A stretch of DNA of 64,000 nt from Secundilactobacillus collinoides DSM 20515 = JCM 1123 (GCF_001435975.1 NZ_AYYR01000053.1:72132-136131), one strand, 5' to 3'; positions 47,065-56,685 are shown, numbered from the stretch's first letter. Notes: generated from the sequence alone by a model not told the origin. Translations and numbers: made by a program.

Positions 47065-47535
47065 TTACGATGCCTCACGAATCTGCAACAACAGTAACCG
47101 ACCACGGCATCGGCTGCAGACAAATTTCGTGGTGTCCACCCGCCGTTGCCTCACAAATCGTTGTCCGCACTGCTCACACTGGTAAATCAAAATGCGTTTT
47201 GGCTTGCGCTTGCTTTGAGTTGCCAATCTCGGTGCGTAACGCAGTCCTCCTACTGATTTTAACAGTTGTTGGAACGCTTTGGTACGGTGCTGGCCAGAAT
47301 AACCGGCTAAATGCAGGTGATAATGGCACAATTCATGTTTAATAATGCCTTCCAGCGTTGACTCACCAAATTCAGTCAGCATTTTCGGGTTAATGTCAAT
47401 ATGATGGTCTTTTAGATGATATCTGCCGCCAGTTGTCTTCAACCGCGCATTAAACACTGCTTGGTGCCGAAAAGGTTTCCCAAAGTCGCGTTCAGAAATC
47501 GTCTCCACAAGTCGTTGTAATTCTTGATCAGTCAT
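47065..47535 (-). CDS. SprT-like zinc metalloprotease-fold protein
   Basis: 156 residues from ATG 47535 (MTDQELQRLVETIS). Zinc motif HELCHYHLH near residue 68, and a C-terminal zinc ribbon CEQCGQRF...CSRCRGR. Bacterial SprT-like proteins have unknown roles; eukaryotic SPRTN degrades DNA-protein crosslinks. It overlaps the end of tex by 8 bases, the usual tex-sprT order of Firmicutes. Confidence 0.9.
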   Translation of the reverse strand: MTDQELQRLVETISERDFGKPFRHQAVFNARLKTTGGRYHLKDHHIDINPKMLTEFGESTLEGIIKHELCHYHLHLAGYSGQHRTKAFQQLLKSVGGLRYAPRLATQSKRKPKRILIYQCEQCGQRFVRQRRVDTTKFVCSRCRGRLLLLQIREAS

Positions 47536-49693
47536 CAGGCGCCACCATGGAAAGCTGGATACGTTGCCGGCTTTCATCTACTTCAAGGACCCAGACCGTC
47601 ACAATGTCGCCCACCGAAACGACAGCGGCAGGATTCCTCACAAATTTGTCGGCGAGGTGCGAAATGTGCACCAGCCCATCCTGTTTAACACCGATGTCGA
47701 CGAAAGCCCCAAAATCCACGACGTTTCGGACAGTGCCTTCCAACTTCATCCCCGGCTTTAAATCGCTCATTTTAAGCACGTCTGTTCGCAAAAGCGGCGC
47801 TGGCATATTATCCCGTAAATCACGACCAGGCTTCGCCAGACCGTCTAAAATATCCTGCAGCGTTGCATTACCAACGGAGAGTCCATTGCTAAGTGTCTCT
47901 AACGACACTCCGGCAACTGCCTCAGCCACCTTTGCCGTCCCGACATCCGATAAGTTGAGGTCGAGGCGGTCCAGAACAGTTTTAGCAACTGCGTAGCTTT
48001 CCGGATGAATATCAGTATTGTCTAAAATTGTTTTGCCATCAATGATCCGCAAAAAACCAACTGCTTGCTCATATGCTTTTGGCCCTAACCGCGGAACTTT
48101 TTTAAGTTGCGGCCGGGTGCTGAACACGCCGTTTTCTTCTCGATAAGCAACAACGTTTTGTGCAATGGTCTGATTCAACCCTGAAATGTGAGCCAACAGC
48201 TCGACACTCGCCCGGTTTAAATCAACGCCCACTTGGTTGACAGCCGTTTCCACGACCCGGTCAAGCTGTTCATCCAGTGCACTGCCGGCAACGTCATGCT
48301 GATACTGACCAACACCAACTGCTTGCGGGTCGATTTTAACGAGCTCGGCAAGCGGGTCCTGTAACCGGCGACCGATGCTGACTGCAGACCGTTCTTCAAC
48401 GTTGAAATCAGGAAACTCAGTCCGGGCAACCTTGCTGGCTGAGTACACGGACGCCCCCGCTTCGTTCACGATGGTGTACTGAACGGGGCAATCCAACTGT
48501 TTGATAGCATCCGCCACAAACTGTTCTGATTCCCGGCTAGCTGTTCCGTTGCCAATTGCGATCATTTCAACATGGTTCTTCTCAATGAACTTTAGAAACG
48601 CCGGCATTGCAGCTGCTCGTTTTGTTGCATTCGCCGGTTTGTGCGGATAAATCACGAGCTTGTCCATGTACTTGCCATTGCCGTCCATCACTGCGAGTTT
48701 GCACCCCGTTCGGTAGGCGGGATCAAACCCCATAACCACACGGTTCTTCATTGGTGCCTGCATGAGCAAATGATACAAATTTTCGCCAAACACCCGAATC
48801 GCGTGAGTCTCTGCGGTCGCTGTTAATTCACGCCGAAGTTCCCGCTCAATAGCGGGTCCCATGAACCGTTTATAGGCGTCCTGATAAGCGGCGGTCAATA
48901 CCGGAACGGCAGGGCCTTTTCGATTGCCAATAATCTGAAAATTAAGATACTGGTCAACCGCTTGGTCATCAATTGCCAATTTTACGGTCAAGACATCAGC
49001 CTTCTCGCCGCGATTAACAGCAAGCGTCTGGTAGGCACTCACATCTTTATAGGGACTGGTAAAATCGTAGTAGGTCTGATAAACGCCCTGCTCATCGTTT
49101 GCCTTCCCGTTACGTTTTACCTGACTCGTTAACTGCCCGTTGCGCCGCGCATAGTTTCGCAGCCATTCGCGAAAACCGGCACGTTCCCCAATGGCCTCAG
49201 CTAGGATTTCGTGCACACCAGCTAAAACAGCATCCGCGTCTGGCACCTGATCGTTAATAAACGTCTGTGTCTTTGCTTCAAGGCCGCTGGCGGGAAAGGT
49301 CAGCAACCACTGTGCAAATGGCATTAAACCAGCGTCTTTAGCAACTGTCGCCTTCGTTTTGCGTTTTTGTTTATAGGGCAGGTACAGATCTTCCACCTGT
49401 TGCAGCTGCGTTGCACTATCAATTGTCTTTCGTAATTGCGGGGTCAGCTTACCCTGACTTTCAATTTGATTTTTAACTTCCTCTTGCCGGTGAACGAGTT
49501 TTTCAATTCGGGTCGCTTCATCCTGAATCTCACGAATCTGGACTTCATCCAAATTACCTGTCCGTTCCTTCCGGTAACGGGCAATAAACGGGACGGTGTT
49601 ATTATCCCCTAACAACTCAAGGGTGGCGTCGATCTGCCGGCCTTGATAGTTGGTGAGACTTTTTTTAACAAGATTAATAATTTCTTTATCCAT
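47528..49693 (-). CDS. tex: Tex family RNA-binding transcription accessory protein
   Basis: 721 residues: Tex N-domain, YqgF RNase H-like domain (VVMGFDPAYRTGCKLAVMDGNGK), helix-hairpin-helix domain (LLAHISGLNQTIAQNVVAYREENG) and a C-terminal S1 domain (GMKLEGTVRNVVDFGAFVD, about 635-715). Full length. Nucleic-acid binding, exact role unclear in lactobacilli. Coupled to the SprT-like gene. Confidence 0.95.
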   Translation of the reverse strand: MDKEIINLVKKSLTNYQGRQIDATLELLGDNNTVPFIARYRKERTGNLDEVQIREIQDEATRIEKLVHRQEEVKNQIESQGKLTPQLRKTIDSATQLQQVEDLYLPYKQKRKTKATVAKDAGLMPFAQWLLTFPASGLEAKTQTFINDQVPDADAVLAGVHEILAEAIGERAGFREWLRNYARRNGQLTSQVKRNGKANDEQGVYQTYYDFTSPYKDVSAYQTLAVNRGEKADVLTVKLAIDDQAVDQYLNFQIIGNRKGPAVPVLTAAYQDAYKRFMGPAIERELRRELTATAETHAIRVFGENLYHLLMQAPMKNRVVMGFDPAYRTGCKLAVMDGNGKYMDKLVIYPHKPANATKRAAAMPAFLKFIEKNHVEMIAIGNGTASRESEQFVADAIKQLDCPVQYTIVNEAGASVYSASKVARTEFPDFNVEERSAVSIGRRLQDPLAELVKIDPQAVGVGQYQHDVAGSALDEQLDRVVETAVNQVGVDLNRASVELLAHISGLNQTIAQNVVAYREENGVFSTRPQLKKVPRLGPKAYEQAVGFLRIIDGKTILDNTDIHPESYAVAKTVLDRLDLNLSDVGTAKVAEAVAGVSLETLSNGLSVGNATLQDILDGLAKPGRDLRDNMPAPLLRTDVLKMSDLKPGMKLEGTVRNVVDFGAFVDIGVKQDGLVHISHLADKFVRNPAAVVSVGDIVTVWVLEVDESRQRIQLSMVAPDD

Positions 49694-49759
49694 AATTGTC
49701 TTCCTCTTGAGTAGTGGTTTTATTATACCATTGTGAAAATTTCGTGAGTTTATTAAATT

Positions 49760-49810
49760 CTATGCGTGCGGCAGAAAGCGGTTAAGGAGTGGTGCGATAA
49801 CCATCGTAGA
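49760..49810. repeat. Border of the dispersed palindromic element, lone copy
   Basis: GCGGCAGAAAGCGGTTAAGG at about 49767-49786, continuing AGTGG, matches the border found at 1812-1836 (minus). No full second arm is seen. The 354-base gap 49694-50047 has no gene; it ends with the terminator at 49958-49996. Confidence 0.45.
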
Positions 49811-49957
49811 GAAGGCAGGATGCAGCTATCAACACGACACCAAATCTCAGACAACCAACCACGAACACCCATCGCTTATGCTTCATCCTCCGCCAATACC
49901 CCCTAACTACGCAGACAAGTCCTCAGTTATTCAAAAATAATGTGCTTCATTTTAACA

Positions 49958-49996
49958 CTAAAAACCACTCCGCACAGAAGGCGAAGTGGTTTTTAG
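49958..49996 (-). terminator. Terminator of the P-type ATPase operon
   Basis: CTAAAAACCACTCCGC and GCGAAGTGGTTTTTAG, near-perfect 16-base arms, about 50 bases past the stop at 50048. Confidence 0.92.
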
Positions 49997-50047
49997 ATAA
50001 GTCCTCATTTTCAGATCGATACTGAAGCGCCTTTACGACAAGTTGTC

Positions 50048-50482
50048 TTACATCACTGAAGACATGATCCGCTGGGTTGCAGATGTCACCTTTTCCATCA
50101 TGTTTTCCTGTTCTTTTTCTGACTGGTCAAACGCGTCGACATCAATCTTCTGCGTGGCCGGATCAATGGCATTCACCATATTTTGACAAGCTTCAGAGTA
50201 GTTGCGATAAGCTGCTACCAGTTGCTTGTGCTTCCCAAGAATTCGAACCGGAACACTGGCCTGCTGCAGCTTATTGAGGTTGTCGACATAGGCATCCGTC
50301 CCTGTTTGAAACGTTGCTTTAATATCGGTTAAGGCAGTCTCATCCAGATCTGCGACCGTATTATCATCAATTGCTTGGCGCAGTTTCGTAAAGTCCGGGT
50401 TCATATCGCCGCCCGTTTTATCAGTGGCTTCAATAATTTTGGTCAGTGCTTGTAAATAGCCGGCCATGTTGTTTGGTTTCAT
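50048..50482 (-). CDS. Hypothetical helical protein downstream of the Mn-riboswitch ATPase
   Basis: 144 residues from ATG 50482, with AAGGAG 9 bases upstream; the longer frame into the ATPase gene has arginine-rich, non-conserved-looking sequence. I recognise no family. It is soluble, rich in Asp, Gln, Thr and Ala, predicted mostly alpha-helical with no Cys pair, signal peptide or membrane segment; it begins MKPNNMAGYLQALTKIIEAT and ends TSATQRIMSSVM. It is followed by the operon terminator and lies 144 bases after the ATPase stop, so it is likely co-expressed under manganese control. Confidence 0.75.
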   Translation of the reverse strand: MKPNNMAGYLQALTKIIEATDKTGGDMNPDFTKLRQAIDDNTVADLDETALTDIKATFQTGTDAYVDNLNKLQQASVPVRILGKHKQLVAAYRNYSEACQNMVNAIDPATQKIDVDAFDQSEKEQENMMEKVTSATQRIMSSVM

Positions 50483-50626
50483 CGTTGGATACTCCTTTAT
50501 CTGTTTCAATACTGTTTCATAATAATTTGCCGTAACCGAATTTCGTCTGACGCAAACTGAGAAACGCGCTGCTGTGCCTGCCGGCTGCCTCTGTCGCCAG
50601 CTGACAAGAGTCTCGTATCGCACAGT

Positions 50627-53284
50627 TTATGCCTTTCCAGTCATCCGTTGTACCCATTTTACCACTTCCACGATCAGAATCATGGCAACTCCCGCACCAA
50701 GAACCACACCCCACTGCAGACCGTTCAACTGCGTCAGGTGAAAAATACCGTTTAAGCCGGGCACGATGATGGTGACAGCTAGCAGGATGAAAGCGGCCAA
50801 GATGGCCCAGTTAAACGCCTTGTTGCGGAACAGGCCAACTTTAAAAATCGACTGATGGATCGTCTTTGAGTTGAATGCGTGGAACAGTTGAATCAGTCCC
50901 AGTGTTGCAAACGCCATGGTTAGTGCATCCGCGTGCATCATTTCCGGACTTGTATGAACTGGGAAAGTGACGGCAAGCCAATACACAAACAGCGTCATCA
51001 CACCTTCAAGCAACCCTTGATAGCCCACATTAGCAAACACGCCGCCCGAGAAAAAGTTTGAAGCACGTCCCCGAGGTTTGCGTTTCATAATATCCGGCTC
51101 CGCTGGTTCCAAGCCCAAAGCTATGGCCGGGAAAGTATCAGTGACCAGGTTGATCCACAAAATCTGGACCGGTGCCAAGATCTGCCAACCAAGCAGGGTC
51201 ATAACAAACAGCGTCAGCACTTCGCCAATGTTCGCCGACAGCAGATATTGAAGCGATTTTTGAATGTTGGAAAACACTTTTCGACCCTCTTCAACCGCCA
51301 CGACGATTGTTGAGAAGTTGTCATCAGCCAGCACCATGTCGCTGGCACCTTTTGAGACTTCGGTTCCAGTGATTCCCATACCAACACCAATATCGGCAGT
51401 TTTCAGGGCGGGCGCATCATTGACACCGTCACCGGTCATTGCAACAACCTTCCCCTGTTTCTGCCAAGCATGGACGATTCGCACCTTATGCTCTGGTGCA
51501 ACTCGCGCATAAACTGCATACTGACCCACTTGTTTAGTGAAGGTCTCGTCTGAAAGCTGATCAAGTTCGGCTCCGGTAATCACTGCGTTATCCGCTTTCG
51601 GTGTGTCGGTCAATATGCCAAGCCGAATTGCGATTGCTTTAGCGGTATCCTTATGGTCACCGGTGATCATGATTGGCCGAATCCCAGCCGACTGCGCTTC
51701 AGCCACAGCTTGCGCCACTTCAGGTCGTTCAGGATCAATCATGCCGATTAGACCGATAAAGATTAAATTCTGTTCGGCAGTTTCACTGGTCAGATCACTT
51801 GGAACCTCATCAACTGGTTGATAGGCAAATGCCAACACACGTAACGCTTGAGTCGCAAGTTCATGATTCGTGGTTAAAATGTGTTGCCGGTCCTCATCCG
51901 TGATGGTGCGGACTTGACCACGATCAGCAATGCGGGTCACGCGTTTCAGTAGTTGATCAGGAGCGCCCTTAACATACTGCGTAATTTGCTGATCATGGTT
52001 CTGGTTAAAGGTCGACATCAGTTTTCGTTCAGAATCAAACGGAATCTCAGCCACCCGCGGATGGGCCTTAATAGTGGCCAAAGCCGGTGCTTTACGGTCA
52101 AGGTAGTATTGGATCAGCGCCGTTTCCGTCGGGTCACCAATTAACGTGTCCCCATCCGGCTTGCCATCGTTGTTCAATACCATGGCTAACGCTAAGGGGT
52201 CGGACATCGTTACTGCAGCATTCCGGGCTGGCGTCAACTGACCATTTTCGTATATCTGTTCTACAGTCATTTTATTTTGCGTCAAAGTCCCCGTTTTATC
52301 GGACGCAATAATGTCAGTACTGCCCAGCGTCTCAACTGCTGGTAATTTTCGAATCAGCGCATGACGCTTCGCCATTCGTTGTGTCCCCAATGCTAAGGTG
52401 ACCGTCACAATGGCCGGCAACCCTTCTGGAATGGCTGCCACGGCCAGTGAAATTGCGGTCAGCAGCATGTCGATCATCGTCTCTTGACCCCGAAGCATGC
52501 CAATCACAAAGACTAGAACTGCAATGGCAAGAATGAGAACCGTCAGCCATTTTCCAAGCTGGGTCAAGTTCTCTTGCAATGGTGTCTTGGTTTCTTCAGC
52601 CTGGTCTAACATACCGGCAATCCGACCAACCTCAGTCTGCATTCCGATACCAACCACAACGCCGGTCCCGCGACCAGTTGTCACATTGGCATTCATGTAG
52701 GCCATGTTGCTGCGATCACCCAGCGGCAGATCAGCTGCTTCTAGAACGTTAGCCTGTTTCTGAACAGGTACTGATTCCCCTGTTAACGCAGATTCTTCGA
52801 CCTTCATCGCGTTTGCGGTCAGCAGACGAATATCAGCGGGAACTATATCGCCGGCTTCGAGGAACACAATATCACCGGGTACGAGTTCATCGCTCTTGAC
52901 TGTCTTTGTTTCACCGTTTCGTTCAACGTGGGCCATCGGCGCGGCCATTTCCTTCAACGAGTTGATGGCTTCTTCAGCTTTAGATTCCTGAAAAACACCG
53001 AACACCGCGTTCAGGATAACCACTGCCAAAATAATGATGGCGTCCACCAATTCACCCGTAGCTCCGGCTATGACCGCCGCTACGATCAGTACGATGATCA
53101 TAAAATCCTTGAACTGAGCAGCGAACTTTGCAAGCAAGCTGGACTGCTTCTTTGCCGACAATCGATTCTCACCATACTGCGTGCGCCGGTCAGTCACCTG
53201 TTCAGCGCTTAAACCTTGTTCATCCGTGTCCAGTGTTTTAAAAATATCGTCGTTTGTCCGTTGATACCATGGTTTGTCTGCCAT
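50627..53284 (-). CDS. P-type IIA cation-transporting ATPase (calcium type, probable Mn2+ exporter)
   Basis: 885-residue P-type ATPase: actuator loop LTGESVPVQ, M4 IPEGLPAIV, phosphorylation site DKTGTLTQNKMT, KGAPD, GDGVNDAPALK, ten membrane helices. Calcium-site residues are retained (N and E of SANIGEVLTLF in M5, N and D of NLVTDTFPA in M6). A riboswitch of the yybP-ykoY type upstream argues for Mn2+ export, as for Lactococcus YoaB. Start ATG 53284 with AGGAGG. It leads a two-gene unit with the hypothetical protein. Ca2+ transport is not excluded. Confidence 0.93.
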   Translation of the reverse strand: MADKPWYQRTNDDIFKTLDTDEQGLSAEQVTDRRTQYGENRLSAKKQSSLLAKFAAQFKDFMIIVLIVAAVIAGATGELVDAIIILAVVILNAVFGVFQESKAEEAINSLKEMAAPMAHVERNGETKTVKSDELVPGDIVFLEAGDIVPADIRLLTANAMKVEESALTGESVPVQKQANVLEAADLPLGDRSNMAYMNANVTTGRGTGVVVGIGMQTEVGRIAGMLDQAEETKTPLQENLTQLGKWLTVLILAIAVLVFVIGMLRGQETMIDMLLTAISLAVAAIPEGLPAIVTVTLALGTQRMAKRHALIRKLPAVETLGSTDIIASDKTGTLTQNKMTVEQIYENGQLTPARNAAVTMSDPLALAMVLNNDGKPDGDTLIGDPTETALIQYYLDRKAPALATIKAHPRVAEIPFDSERKLMSTFNQNHDQQITQYVKGAPDQLLKRVTRIADRGQVRTITDEDRQHILTTNHELATQALRVLAFAYQPVDEVPSDLTSETAEQNLIFIGLIGMIDPERPEVAQAVAEAQSAGIRPIMITGDHKDTAKAIAIRLGILTDTPKADNAVITGAELDQLSDETFTKQVGQYAVYARVAPEHKVRIVHAWQKQGKVVAMTGDGVNDAPALKTADIGVGMGITGTEVSKGASDMVLADDNFSTIVVAVEEGRKVFSNIQKSLQYLLSANIGEVLTLFVMTLLGWQILAPVQILWINLVTDTFPAIALGLEPAEPDIMKRKPRGRASNFFSGGVFANVGYQGLLEGVMTLFVYWLAVTFPVHTSPEMMHADALTMAFATLGLIQLFHAFNSKTIHQSIFKVGLFRNKAFNWAILAAFILLAVTIIVPGLNGIFHLTQLNGLQWGVVLGAGVAMILIVEVVKWVQRMTGKA

Positions 53285-53314
53285 AAAAATATCCTCCTGT
53301 TTAACTTAAACTTG

Positions 53315-53412
53315 ACGTTATAAGTCTCACCGTTTAAGACCTCCCCGGAGATAGTGCATCTCTTGCTGACGGGTCGGTCACAGAAGAATTCTGCTGGTTA
53401 CTCCCTCATTAA
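53315..53412 (-). ncRNA. yybP-ykoY-type (Mn2+) riboswitch, probable
   Basis: Minus strand from 53412: GAGGGAGTAA (L1 5' side), a hairpin CAGAA/TTCTG, then GACCGACCCGTCAGCA with an AGAGAT/ATCTC hairpin and CCGGGGAGGTC closing GACC..CCCG/CGGG..GGTC, and finally GGTGAGAC (L1 3' side). This order and the GGGAGTA, CGTCA-N-CA, CCGG and AAGAC-like elements fit the manganese riboswitch, though the 3' element reads GTGAGAC rather than GCAAGACC. The expression platform would be the 30 bases to the start codon, including AGGAGG. Confidence 0.7.
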
Positions 53413-53417
53413 ATTAA

Positions 53418-53481
53418 AACCGGTTGTAAAAATGGTACGAGCTGCCGTCAAATGGACAGGGGGTATCTTTCACAACCGGTT
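53418..53481 (-). terminator. Inverted repeat at the end of nadE, overlapping the ATPase promoter
   Basis: AACCGGTTGT and ACAACCGGTT are perfect 10-base arms separated by 44 bases and followed by TTTTAATTTAAT. It may terminate nadE; the right arm also contains the -10 of the next promoter. Confidence 0.5.
53423..53451 (-). promoter_or_regulatory. Promoter of the riboswitch-ATPase operon
   Basis: Minus strand -35 TTGACG (53446-53451), 17-base spacer, -10 TACAAC (53423-53428). The transcript would begin just ahead of the riboswitch. Confidence 0.7.
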
Positions 53482-53491
53482 AGTTAAAACC

Positions 53492-54316
53492 TTATTTCCA
53501 AAATGTATCGTAAACGTTGATTGGCAAATGCCGTTTATGACTGGTTTTAACGTACCAGTTTTCAATCGTTTCAGCTGCCTTATCGCTAATTGTTTTGCCT
53601 TCGAGGTAGTCGTCAATGTCATCGTAACGCACACCAAGTGCTGCTTCATCGGGCAATGCTGGCCGATCATCTTCAAGATCAGCCGTTGGCACCTTTTTAT
53701 ACAATTCCTCTGGGGCATTGAGGTAAGCTAACAGCTGTTTACCCTGACGCTTGTTTAACCGCCAGAGTGGCGTAATGTCAGCGGCACCGTCACCAAACTT
53801 GGTGTAAAAACCCGTAACGGCTTCAGCAGCGTGGTCAGTGCCCACCACCGCTGCTTGGTTCGCACCGGCAATGGCAAACTGGGCTGTCATACGTTCGCGC
53901 GCCTTGATATTACCTTTGTTAAAGTCGCTGATTGTCTCCGAGTTGGCTTCGACTGCTTGGGTCATCGCGTCCGTGGCCGGTTTGATATCCACCCGGTCCA
54001 CCTGGTCAGCGTCCATGAAGTCGATGGCCTTCATGGCATCTGATTCGTCTGCTTGAACACCATAGGGTAAGCGAACGGCAATAAATTTGTAATCGTTCGA
54101 TCCCGTTTCATGACGAAGTTCTGTCATGGCTAGTTCAGATAGTTTACCAGCTAACGTAGAGTCTTGTCCACCAGAAATACCTAAAACTAATCCTTTTAAA
54201 CCAGATTTTTTTAAATAGGCCTTCAAAAAATCAACACTGCGGCGAATTTCTGTTTCCGGATCAATTGAAGGACTGACCTTCAAGGCATCAATAATTTCAG
54301 CCTGTAATTTTCTCAT
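53492..54316 (-). CDS. nadE: Ammonia-dependent NAD+ synthetase
   Basis: Amidates nicotinate adenine dinucleotide to NAD+ using NH3. 274 residues, the short form without glutaminase domain; P-loop [14 protein letters not shown] near 45-58, the [12 protein letters not shown] loop, and the C-terminal [17 protein letters not shown]. 48 bases downstream of pncB: the two make a nicotinate salvage operon, as expected in an organism unable to make NAD de novo. Confidence 0.96.
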   Translation of the reverse strand: MRKLQAEIIDALKVSPSIDPETEIRRSVDFLKAYLKKSGLKGLVLGISGGQDSTLAGKLSELAMTELRHETGSNDYKFIAVRLPYGVQADESDAMKAIDFMDADQVDRVDIKPATDAMTQAVEANSETISDFNKGNIKARERMTAQFAIAGANQAAVVGTDHAAEAVTGFYTKFGDGAADITPLWRLNKRQGKQLLAYLNAPEELYKKVPTADLEDDRPALPDEAALGVRYDDIDDYLEGKTISDKAAETIENWYVKTSHKRHLPINVYDTFWK

Positions 54317-54364
54317 ACTCGGTTACTTCCTTATCTGGTTTGCGCGGGGAAACGACTAATGATA

Positions 54365-55837
54365 TTAATCACCAAAGTCCAATTTCTTCACGTATTCGTG
54401 AATTTCATTAATTAAGTTCATTTTATTATCCCAACACTTTTGAGACAAGTCAACGGGATACTTTTGCGGGTTCAAATCACGCTTGTACTCCGGCCAAAGT
54501 GATTCTTCATTTTCTTTACAGCCCTCCCGAATATCATCCAGGTCTGGCTGCTGATAGACAAGCCGTCCATCTTCAAAGATGGATTGTAAAACGGGCCGGG
54601 CATCAAAATCAGTTACCGTTTTATTGATGTACGTATAGTTTGGATGGAACATATACAGCGCTTCTTCTTGCCGCGGATCTTCATCCCAAAGTGCGACGTA
54701 ATCGCCTTCAGATTTACCGTCAGCTTTTTTGGTGATCCGCCAAACCTGCTTGCGTCCGGGTGTTGAGACCTTTTCCACGTTGTTTGACAGCTTGATGGTA
54801 TCTTTCAAGTGACCGTTGTCATCCTCAATGGAAACCATTTTATAAACCGCACCCAATGCTGGTTGATCAAAGGCCGTGATCAGCTTCGTCCCAATACCCC
54901 AGACATCGATCTTCGCCTTTTGCATCTTCAACGACATGATGGTTTTCTCGTCTAAGTCATTTGATGCATAGATCTTCGCATCTGGAAAACCGGCATCATC
55001 GAGCTGTTCACGAACACGCTTTGACAGATAAGCCATATCACCAGAATCGATACGAACACCCAGGAAATTGATTTTGTCACCCATCTCCTTGGCCACGCGA
55101 ATGGCAGATGGCACCCCGCTTTTAATGGTATCATAGGTGTCGACGAGGAAAACGCAATCCTTATGTGTGTCAGCATATGCTTTAAAGGCATCGTAATCAT
55201 TACCGTACGTCTGAACGAGTGCGTGAGCGTGGGTACCGCTGATCGGAATGCCAAACAACTTGCCGGCCCGCACGTTAGAGGTGGCATCAAAGCCGCCAAT
55301 GTACGCCGCCCGAGTGCCCCAAATGGCGGCATCAAATTCCTGCGCGCGTCGAGTGCCAAATTCCATGATGCCATCGTTTCCGGCAACTGACCGAATTCTA
55401 GCGGCCTTCGTCGCAATTAGTGTTTGGTAGTTAACGATGTTGAGAATCGCGGTTTCCACCAATTGGCAGTCCGCCAGCGGCCCTTCGATTTGCATAATCG
55501 GTTCGTTGTGGAATACTAATTCACCCTCAACGGCGGAACGTATTGTTCCCTTAAACTGAAAATGCGTTAAATACTCAAGAAAAGCGGGCGAAAAATCCTC
55601 GTTTTCCTTTAAATAATCAATGTCGCTATCAGTAAAGTGTAAATTTTCGATATAATGAATAATGTGTTCGAGACCTGCGAAAACGGCATACCCGTTTTTA
55701 AATGGCATATCTCGAAAATAAACTTCAAAAATGGCCTTTTTATTCTGAATACCTTTTTCGAAATAAGTCTGAATCATACTGAGCTCGTACGCATCCGTGT
55801 GTAATGTGGTACTATCATCTGGATACTGCTTTGCCAT
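54365..55837 (-). CDS. pncB: Nicotinate phosphoribosyltransferase
   Basis: First salvage step, nicotinate plus PRPP to nicotinate mononucleotide. 490 residues, long Firmicutes type; conserved HTDAYELSMIQTYF, EFGTRRAQEFDAAIWG with the phospho-histidine region in SGTHAHALVQTYG, and LVDTYDTIKSG. Starts MAKQYPDDS with AAGGAG. Divergent from tagA (about 100 bases between); no recognisable NiaR site was identified. Confidence 0.95.
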   Translation of the reverse strand: MAKQYPDDSTTLHTDAYELSMIQTYFEKGIQNKKAIFEVYFRDMPFKNGYAVFAGLEHIIHYIENLHFTDSDIDYLKENEDFSPAFLEYLTHFQFKGTIRSAVEGELVFHNEPIMQIEGPLADCQLVETAILNIVNYQTLIATKAARIRSVAGNDGIMEFGTRRAQEFDAAIWGTRAAYIGGFDATSNVRAGKLFGIPISGTHAHALVQTYGNDYDAFKAYADTHKDCVFLVDTYDTIKSGVPSAIRVAKEMGDKINFLGVRIDSGDMAYLSKRVREQLDDAGFPDAKIYASNDLDEKTIMSLKMQKAKIDVWGIGTKLITAFDQPALGAVYKMVSIEDDNGHLKDTIKLSNNVEKVSTPGRKQVWRITKKADGKSEGDYVALWDEDPRQEEALYMFHPNYTYINKTVTDFDARPVLQSIFEDGRLVYQQPDLDDIREGCKENEESLWPEYKRDLNPQKYPVDLSQKCWDNKMNLINEIHEYVKKLDFGD

Positions 55838-55947
55838 GTCTGCAACTCCTTTGTTTGCGTCAATTATTCATTATTTTATCATTAATCACGAGTGCCGTCA
55901 TTTAAACTGACAGATATCAAACATAATAAAACGAATAGGTGATTTTA

Positions 55948-56685
55948 TTGTCAACAACATTTAACACGATCGACATTTTAACAGTACCATTTATTAATAC
56001 GACCCAGGAAGCCTTTCTAAGCGCGGTAGAAGATCGAGTAACGACGCGAAAAAATACGTTTGTGGTGACCGCTAACCCAGAAATCGTCATGTATGCGCAG
56101 GATGATGCCCACTACATGTCGCTGCTGCAGAATGCAGATTATGTGACCCCAGATGGTATTGGTATCATTAAAGGTGCCGCAATTTTAGGAACGACCCTGC
56201 CGGAACGCATTACCGGTTACGATGTCCTGTTGGACCTGTTGAAATGGGGAAACGATGCCCATCGTTCTGCCTACTTCGTGGGTGCAAAACAATCGGTCAT
56301 CGATGCCCTAACGCCAATCCTGGCGACCAAATACCCTAACTTAAACGTTAAGGGCATTCGTAACGGATACTTCGACGACTTTGCACCGATTGCTGCAGAT
56401 ATTGCCACCAAGCAACCGGACATGGTCTTCTTGGCTGTCGGCTTTCCCAAACAAGAACAGCTCATTGCCGATTACCGTCACCAAAACAACGGTTTGTGGA
56501 TGGGTGTCGGCGGCAGCTTTGACGTGTTGAGCGGCATGACTAAACGCGCACCAGAATTCTTTATTAAGCATCACATTGAGTGGTTCTATCGGCTGATCAG
56601 CGAACCAACACGATTTAAACGAATGCTGGCGTTACCGAAATACTTACGGGCAGTGAAGAAGCAGCGCTCAAAACAGGGCGCCTAA
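55948..56685 (+). CDS. tagA: WecG/TagA/CpsF family glycosyltransferase
   Basis: Membrane-associated GT26 enzyme; in Bacillus TagA adds N-acetylmannosamine to undecaprenyl-PP-GlcNAc for teichoic acid linkage units. 245 residues from TTG 55948, 6 bases after AGGTG (GTG 55939 overlaps that site). Motifs: TANPEIVMYAQ with catalytic Asp/Glu region near 45-60, TPDGIGIIKGA, VGFPKQEQ. Single gene; with the LCP ligase at 39.6 kb it supports wall polymer synthesis. Confidence 0.93.
   Translation: MSTTFNTIDILTVPFINTTQEAFLSAVEDRVTTRKNTFVVTANPEIVMYAQDDAHYMSLLQNADYVTPDGIGIIKGAAILGTTLPERITGYDVLLDLLKWGNDAHRSAYFVGAKQSVIDALTPILATKYPNLNVKGIRNGYFDDFAPIAADIATKQPDMVFLAVGFPKQEQLIADYRHQNNGLWMGVGGSFDVLSGMTKRAPEFFIKHHIEWFYRLISEPTRFKRMLALPKYLRAVKKQRSKQGA

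Noticed and set aside
53354..53731. 125-codon frame on the plus strand
   Set aside because: It is antisense to nadE and to the riboswitch and has no ribosome site.
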